DNA of 64,000 nucleotides from Kitasatospora papulosa. GTDB lineage: Bacteria > Actinomycetota > Actinomycetes > Streptomycetales > Streptomycetaceae. The stretch lies in the NCBI RefSeq assembly GCF_000717245.1, contig NZ_JNYQ01000004.1, forward strand, positions 1,116,001-1,180,000, read 5' to 3'. Shown one piece after another: positions 59,793 to 64,000 of this stretch; the first letter of the stretch is position 1, and every line of letters begins with the position of its first letter. Under the pieces are notes generated by a model. It did not search any database. It saw only the letters and a program-made list of their open reading frames with translations, and was not told where the DNA came from. A program made the translations under genes and the position numbers.

Positions 59793-60473
59793 CTACGGCT
59801 CGAACTTGTAGCCCAGGCCGCGCACCGTCACCAGGTAGCGCGGTGCTCCCGGGTCGGGCTCGATCTTGGCGCGCAGCCGCTTGACGTGCACGTCCAGGGT
59901 CTTGGTGTCGCCCACGTAGTCGGCGCCCCAGACCCGGTCGATCAGCTGCATGCGCGTCAGCACGCGCCCCGCGTTGCGCAGGAGCATCTCGAGAAGGTCG
60001 AACTCCTTCAGCGGGAGGTCGACCTTGCCGCCGGAGACCGTGACGACGTGGCGGTCCACGTCCATCCGGACCGGGCCGGCCTCCAGAGCGGCGGGGGTGA
60101 CCTCCTCGGGCTCCCCGCGGCGGCGCAGGACCGCACGGATGCGGGCCACCAGCTCCCGCGAGGAGAAGGGCTTGGTCACGTAGTCGTCGGCTCCTATTTC
60201 CAGGCCGACGACCTTGTCGATCTCGCTGTCCTTGGCGGTCACCATGATCACCGGGACGTTGGACCGGACGCGCAGCTGCCGGCAGACCTCCGTACCGGGC
60301 AGGCCCGGCAGCATCAGGTCGAGCAGCACGAGGTCGGCACCGTTGCGCTCGAACTCGTCGAGGCCGTCCGGGCCGGTGGCCGCGATGGCCACCTCGAAGC
60401 CTTCCTTGCGGAGCATGTAGGACAGGGCGTCGCTGAAGGATTCCTCATCCTCGACGACAAGCACTCGGGTCAC
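59793..60473 (-). CDS. phoP: Phosphate response regulator PhoP
   Basis: A 226-residue OmpR-type regulator. The receiver domain has acidic residues in VLVVEDEESF, the phospho-acceptor Asp in DLVLLDLMLPG and the Lys in DDYVTKPFSSREL. The winged-helix DNA-binding domain contains LTRMQLIDRVWGADYVGDTK and RYLVTVRGLGYKFEP. It controls the phosphate-starvation regulon and antibiotic onset through PHO boxes. The ATG overlaps the phoR stop (ATGA). It is convergent with a lipoprotein gene across a strong terminator. Confidence 0.97.
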   Translation of the reverse strand: MTRVLVVEDEESFSDALSYMLRKEGFEVAIAATGPDGLDEFERNGADLVLLDLMLPGLPGTEVCRQLRVRSNVPVIMVTAKDSEIDKVVGLEIGADDYVTKPFSSRELVARIRAVLRRRGEPEEVTPAALEAGPVRMDVDRHVVTVSGGKVDLPLKEFDLLEMLLRNAGRVLTRMQLIDRVWGADYVGDTKTLDVHVKRLRAKIEPDPGAPRYLVTVRGLGYKFEP

Positions 60474-61738
60474 GGAAGAGCCTCCGGGGCGGGGAATGGT
60501 TCAAAAGAATCGGTCTCGTACGGCCCGTCGCCGTCAACAGCGTCGTTGACGACCAGGGGTCCGCCGGTGGTACGACCCCGTACGACGCCCGACTCGGGCA
60601 GCCGCAGGGTGAACGTGGAGCCCTGTCCCTCAGAGCTCCATACGGTGACCTCCCCGCCGTGCGAGGCGGCCACGTGCTTGACGATGGCGAGGCCGAGACC
60701 GGTGCCACCGGTGGCCCGTGAGCGGGCCGGGTCGACGCGGTAGAACCGCTCGAAGACGCGTTCACGGTCCTTCTCGGAGATGCCGAAGCCCTGGTCGGTC
60801 ACGGCTATCTCGATCAGATCCCCGCCGGGTGCGGCCATCTTCCGCGCGGCGATGCCGACACGGGTGCGGGCGGGGCTGTAGTTGACGGCATTCTCCACCA
60901 GATTGCCGAGGGCGGCCGCGAGCTGGCTCCGGTTCCCCCAGACGAAGAGGTCCGCGGTACCGCCCGAGGCCATGGTGATCTGCTTCGAACCGGCCTGCTG
61001 GCGGCACCGGTCGATGGCCTCGTCGACCAGCTCCTCCACCCGTACGGGCTCGGCGTCCTCCAGCGGGTCGTCGTTCTGCACCCGGGAGAGGTCGATGAGC
61101 TCCTGCACGAGGTTGGTCAGCCGGGTCGCCTCGATCTCCATGCGGCCGGCGAACCGCTGCACCGCCTCCGGGTCGTCGGAAGCATCCATGACGGCCTCGG
61201 AGAGCAGGGAGAGCGCGCCGACCGGGGTCTTGAGCTCATGGCTGACGTTGGCGACGAAGTCGCGCCGTACCGCCTCTATGCGGCGGGCCTCCGTGAGGTC
61301 CTCGACGAGCAGCAGGACCAGGCGTGAGCCCAGCGGGGCGACCCGGGCGGAGACGGCCAGCGCCTCGCCCCGGCCCGTCCCGCGGCGCGGGAGGTCCAGC
61401 TCGACCTGTCGTATCTCACCGTCACGCCGGGTGTCCCTGGCCATGTGCAGCATGGGCTCGACCGCCAGGCGCCCGCCCCGGACCAGCCCCAGCGCGTACG
61501 CGGCGGAGCTGGCCTTGACCACGCTGTCGCTCTCGTCGAGCACGACGGCGGAGGAGCTGAGCACGGAGAGGACCGTGTCCACGCCCGGGGGGAGCGCGGC
61601 GTTGCCGTCGGGGCGCAGGGAGGTACGTGTCGGGCGCTTCTGCTCGCGTTCGCTCCAGCGGAACGCCAGCATGGCGATCACACCGGTGCAGAGCCCGGCG
61701 ATCGCGGCAGCTGCGGCGACCGCCGCGTTCACGTCCAT
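60470..61738 (-). CDS. phoR: Phosphate sensor histidine kinase PhoR (SenX3 type)
   Basis: A 422-residue membrane kinase. Near the N-terminus is a single hydrophobic segment (AAVAAAAAIAGLCTGVIAML). A PAS-like region follows (SAYALGLVRGG, RRGTGRGEALAVSARVAPLG). The H-box with phosphorylated His is DFVANVSHELKTPVGALSLL, and the ATPase G-boxes include EIAVTDQGFGI and ATGGTGLGLAIVKHV. The product senses phosphate with PhoU and the Pst system. The ATG at 61738 follows TAACCT by six bases and has no ribosome-binding site, matching reports of a leaderless phoRP transcript in Streptomyces. A PHO box lies upstream. Confidence 0.96.
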   Translation of the reverse strand: MDVNAAVAAAAAIAGLCTGVIAMLAFRWSEREQKRPTRTSLRPDGNAALPPGVDTVLSVLSSSAVVLDESDSVVKASSAAYALGLVRGGRLAVEPMLHMARDTRRDGEIRQVELDLPRRGTGRGEALAVSARVAPLGSRLVLLLVEDLTEARRIEAVRRDFVANVSHELKTPVGALSLLSEAVMDASDDPEAVQRFAGRMEIEATRLTNLVQELIDLSRVQNDDPLEDAEPVRVEELVDEAIDRCRQQAGSKQITMASGGTADLFVWGNRSQLAAALGNLVENAVNYSPARTRVGIAARKMAAPGGDLIEIAVTDQGFGISEKDRERVFERFYRVDPARSRATGGTGLGLAIVKHVAASHGGEVTVWSSEGQGSTFTLRLPESGVVRGRTTGGPLVVNDAVDGDGPYETDSFEPFPAPEALP

Positions 61739-61744
61739 GCTTCA

Positions 61745-61750
61745 AGGTTA
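61745..61750 (-). promoter_or_regulatory. -10 element TAACCT for leaderless phoR
   Basis: On the minus strand TAACCT is six bases before the phoR ATG at 61738. Confidence 0.55.
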
Positions 61751-61811
61751 TGCGGGCTCGCCGACACTCTCCCAGCCATCCGGGTGCCATCTCGAACACT
61801 CGTCGCCCAGA

Positions 61812-61844
61812 GTTCACCAAGGGGATAGTGACGGTTCACTTCGG
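61812..61844 (+). promoter_or_regulatory. PHO box (PhoP operator) between phoR and phoU
   Basis: GTTCACC (61812-61818) and GTTCACT (61834-61840) are exactly 22 bases apart, that is two 11-base direct-repeat units; the middle unit GGATAGT (61823-61829) is degenerate. This matches the PhoP operator layout. It serves both the phoRP and phoU promoters. Confidence 0.8.
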
Positions 61845-61939
61845 GGGCCGGATCCCGACGCGTTGGCCCCCCACCGTGGCAACGTGGGGGTCGGCCCCAA
61901 GAGACCCCGGCCTCAGCAAGGATCTGGAGAGGGACTTCC

Positions 61940-62617
61940 ATGCGCGACGCTTATCACGAGGAACTCGATTCGATCGGCGAGGGCCTGGTCGAGATGGCCC
62001 GGCTCGTCGGCTCGGCGATCGGACGGGCCACGACGTCCATGCTCGACGCCGATCTCAAGCTCGCCGAGAGCGTGATCGCCGCGGACCAGAAGGTCGACGA
62101 CCTGCAGCACGACCTGGAGGCCCGCGCCATCGCGCTGCTGGCCCGCCAGCAGCCGGTCGCCACCGATCTGCGGATCGTGGTCACCTCCCTGCGGATGAGT
62201 GCCGACCTGGAGCGCTCGGGCGACCTCGCCCAGCACGTGGCCAAGCTGGCCAGGCTGCGCTTCCCCGAGTCGGCGGTGCCGCACGACCTGCACGCGACCA
62301 TCCTGGAGATGGGACAGCTCGCCCAGCGGCTCATGGCGAAGGCCGCCGAGGTGATCATCACGAAGGACGTCGACCTGGCGCTCCAGCTGGAGCAGGACGA
62401 CGACGAGATGGACCTGCTGCACCGGACGCTGTTCCAGCACCTGATGGACGACCGCTGGAAGCACGGCATCGAGACCGCTGTCGACGTCACCCTGCTCGGC
62501 CGCTACTACGAGCGCTTCGCCGACCACGCCGTGTCGGTCGCCAAGCGGGTCGTCTACCTGGTCACGGGTGAGCACGCGGACGAGATCCAGGCGGCGGCAC
62601 CGGTGGAGGGCGCCTGA
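61940..62617 (+). CDS. phoU: Phosphate transport/signalling protein PhoU
   Basis: A 225-residue protein of two homologous three-helix bundles. The metal-binding acidic motifs typical of PhoU are in ADQKVDDLQHDLEARAIALL and QDDDEMDLLHRTLFQHLMDD, followed by GRYYERFADHAVSVAKRVVY. It connects the Pst transporter to PhoR and silences the regulon when phosphate is high. GAGAGGGA precedes the ATG. It is divergent from phoR across the PHO box, as in other Streptomyces. Imperfect copies of its 3' end follow it (62591-62735). Confidence 0.97.
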   Translation: MRDAYHEELDSIGEGLVEMARLVGSAIGRATTSMLDADLKLAESVIAADQKVDDLQHDLEARAIALLARQQPVATDLRIVVTSLRMSADLERSGDLAQHVAKLARLRFPESAVPHDLHATILEMGQLAQRLMAKAAEVIITKDVDLALQLEQDDDEMDLLHRTLFQHLMDDRWKHGIETAVDVTLLGRYYERFADHAVSVAKRVVYLVTGEHADEIQAAAPVEGA

Positions 62618-62735
62618 CCGGGACGGCCGTACCGGCGGGGCGCCTGATCAGGGCGGCGGCAACGGCCCAGGGCCTGCCGGAGCAGTGGCACCGGTACAGG
62701 GCCTGATCAAGGGGCGGCACCGGTGCAGGGGCGCA
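62591..62735. repeat. Degenerate repeats of the phoU 3' end
   Basis: The segment gcggcaccggtggagggcgc (end of phoU, from 62593) recurs in imperfect form at about 62653, 62685 and 62714, e.g. tggcaccggtacagggcctg and cggcaccggtgcaggggcgc. Spacing is irregular (about 30-60 bases). Confidence 0.6.
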
Positions 62736-62917
62736 TGGGGCGCAGTCGTCACGACGGCCGCACCTCAGCTCCAGCGCCTGTGCGCCGTTGATGCGCCCTC
62801 CCTGCTGGGCATGCAAGGGGTGCGGGGGCGCTGCGGCATGTCCGCGGCCCCCGTCGTCGGCATGTGTGCCCACGCATGTGCTGTACGCCGTCGAGTCGTA
62901 CGCCCTGAGGAGGAACC
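62618..62917. other. Gene-free region between phoU and the Cys-rich peptide
   Basis: No gene visible. The first part contains the phoU-end repeats described separately. The second part (62760-62905) presumably holds the promoter of the small Cys-rich gene. I cannot identify its -10 with confidence. Confidence 0.5.
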
Positions 62918-63058
62918 ATGGCCGATTCACCCATGACCGAACCCCAGCAGGAGACCCCGACCGAAGTGGTGCACCTGCCCCTGCTGGGCGCCTGCGGCTG
63001 CGGCTCGGGCTGCGGGTGCGGCTGCCAGTCCGGCGCGCCCTGCCAGTGCGGCGGCTGA
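62918..63058 (+). CDS. 46-residue Cys-rich peptide (metallothionein-like)
   Basis: A short gene with ATG 62918, a strong ribosome-binding site GAGGAGGAA and TGA at 63056-63058. The first half is Pro/Glu/Thr-rich and uncharged/acidic; the second half, GACGCGSGCGCGCQSGAPCQ followed by CGG, has seven cysteines in 19 residues in C-x-C and C-x3-C spacing. No His-rich or known enzymatic feature. This pattern suggests a small metal-binding peptide of metallothionein type, or a protein with a metal cluster. Neighbours are phoU upstream and a MFS gene downstream (opposite strand). I do not recognise the family name. Confidence 0.7.
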   Translation: MADSPMTEPQQETPTEVVHLPLLGACGCGSGCGCGCQSGAPCQCGG

Positions 63059-63210
63059 GAGCGGCCTGAGCCCGTGGCGGGCGTCGGTGCCCCACGACGG
63101 ACGCGTGTTCGTCCCGGGGCACCGACGTCCTGCGCCTCCCGTGCGGCGTAAGGCCTGCAGCTGTTCGCCGCACGTCGGGCGAGGGCGGGCCGGCGCCCGC
63201 CCTCCGCACG

Positions 63211-64000
63211 TCAGACGGTGGGCTCTGCGACCGCCCGCTCCTCGGGGGCGACCGACGCCGACGCGGCGACGACCGGTTCCGGAAGATCCAGTTTCCGCAT
63301 CAGCAGCCAGTAGCCGAACGCGGCCACGGTGCCCAGGACCGCGCAGGTCCCCCAGAGCCAGGCCGCCCCGTAGTGGTCGATCACGAAGCCGGACATCAGC
63401 GGGGCGACGAGCGCCGCGACCGACCAGGACATCGTGTACATGCCCTGGTAGCGGCCCCGGCCGTGGGCCGGTGACAGCTGTACGACGATGCCCGTCTGCG
63501 TCGGCGCGTTGACGATCTCGGCGAGGGTCCAGACGCACACCGTCAGCGCGTACACCCCGACCGACCCGGCGAAGGCCGTCAGCCCGAAGCCGCAGCCCGC
63601 GATCAGGGACGAGAGGATCAGCAGCAGGCGCGGATCGCGATGCTGGATGAACCGGGTGACGGGGATCTGCAGGGCCACGATCAGCACACCGTTGACGGCG
63701 ATCGCCGTACCGAAGTCCGAGCTGGACAGCCCGTCCGCGCCCATGGCGACCGGCAGGCCCACGTACCCCTGCTGAAAGATCAGCGCGACCAGGAACGACA
63801 GCCCGACGACCCCCATGTAGCGCCCGTCGCGCAGGACCGTGGTCAGCTTCACGTCGTCCGGCGCGGGGGTACCGGCTGCCCGGGGTGCAACCTCGGGCCG
63901 GGACTCGGGCACCTTGAGGAAGACGACGACCGCGCAGAGCAGCGTCAGGGCGGCCTCGCCCATGAAGCCGGCGAGGTAGCTGTACTCGGCGATGAACCCG
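63211..64000 (-). CDS. MFS transporter, partial (N-terminus outside window)
   Basis: The frame is open from the window end (position 64000) to the stop at 63211, about 263 residues shown. It has several transmembrane segments of a major facilitator (YMGVVGLSFLVALIFQQGYV, GTAIAVNGVLIVALQIPVTR, YTMSWSVAALVAPLMSGFVI, WLWGTCAVLGTVAAFGYWLL). The region shown corresponds to the second half plus part of the centre; the first half is cut off. QGMYTMSW and PLMSGFVIDHYG resemble DHA1-type exporters. Substrate unknown. It ends with a short charged tail. Confidence 0.85.
   Translation of the reverse strand, partial: GFIAEYSYLAGFMGEAALTLLCAVVVFLKVPESRPEVAPRAAGTPAPDDVKLTTVLRDGRYMGVVGLSFLVALIFQQGYVGLPVAMGADGLSSSDFGTAIAVNGVLIVALQIPVTRFIQHRDPRLLLILSSLIAGCGFGLTAFAGSVGVYALTVCVWTLAEIVNAPTQTGIVVQLSPAHGRGRYQGMYTMSWSVAALVAPLMSGFVIDHYGAAWLWGTCAVLGTVAAFGYWLLMRKLDLPEPVVAASASVAPEERAVAEPTV

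Overview
The window is chromosomal DNA from a Streptomyces-type actinomycete. It is very GC-rich with strong G/C at third codon positions. Several genes use GTG or TTG starts, a set of genes looks leaderless, and the gene content is typical of the genus: groEL2 with CIRCE, csp, thrC, gpgS, otsA/otsB, nagK/nagA, a cdgB-like GAF-PAS-GGDEF protein, terD, hbpS-senS-senR, msiK, rlmB, cysS, ispD/ispF, carD, phoP/phoR/phoU. From memory the order resembles the S. coelicolor SCO4296 to SCO4228 core interval, with accessory insertions. No search was run.

Region by region. 1-9.8 kb is accessory and regulatory: a membrane protein and a DUF5955-like protein that share a short sequence tag, a Uma2 nuclease-fold protein, an XRE/DUF397 pair facing two small genes across a perfect inverted repeat, a TetR/oxidoreductase divergent pair, a winged-helix regulator and a DinB protein. 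9.9-18 kb is conserved: groEL2 with three CIRCE-type half-sites, a cold-shock protein, a thrC-moaD operon, and genes for glucosylglycerate and trehalose synthesis. 18-23 kb handles amino sugars and sugars: a sugar-binding lipoprotein, nagK-nagA and a PfkB kinase, with DasR-like sites between the divergent genes. 23-33 kb is signalling and stress: a CBM-like membrane protein, a diguanylate cyclase with a Crp-type palindrome upstream, a flavin reductase with a tandemly repeated 3' end, arfB, terD, an M4 protease, and the HbpS-SenS-SenR redox system. 33-42 kb is accessory: pentapeptide-repeat protein, two FAD enzymes, GNAT, APH-like kinase, a secreted TNT-domain NADase-like protein with a small downstream gene, and a coiled-coil/Mrr/TerD gene split by an in-frame amber codon, followed by tRNA-Thr. 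42-43.5 kb is a TnpB (IS605 OrfB) gene with a complete RuvC triad and no TnpA. 43.8-48 kb holds msiK, a small membrane-anchored protein, a nucleotidyltransferase and a DoxX protein. 48.4-57.5 kb holds rlmB, cysS, a Zur-like-box operon (peptide/nickel-type binding lipoprotein, fused permease, MFS), a GNAT gene, ispF and ispD. 57.9-64 kb holds carD, a lipoprotein, phoP-phoR facing phoU across a PHO box, a 46-residue Cys-rich peptide and a partial MFS transporter.

Together these genes make a housekeeping, stress and nutrient-signalling segment: phosphate (PhoRP/PhoU), amino sugar (DasR sites, NagKA), c-di-GMP (diguanylate cyclase) and redox/haem (HbpS-SenSR). The best candidates for something undescribed are the tag-sharing gene pair at 0.6-2.9 kb, the amber-split Mrr-TerD gene at 39.6-41.7 kb, the TNT-type secreted protein with its neighbour, the Zur-box transporter operon that lacks an ATPase, and the small Cys-rich peptide after phoU.
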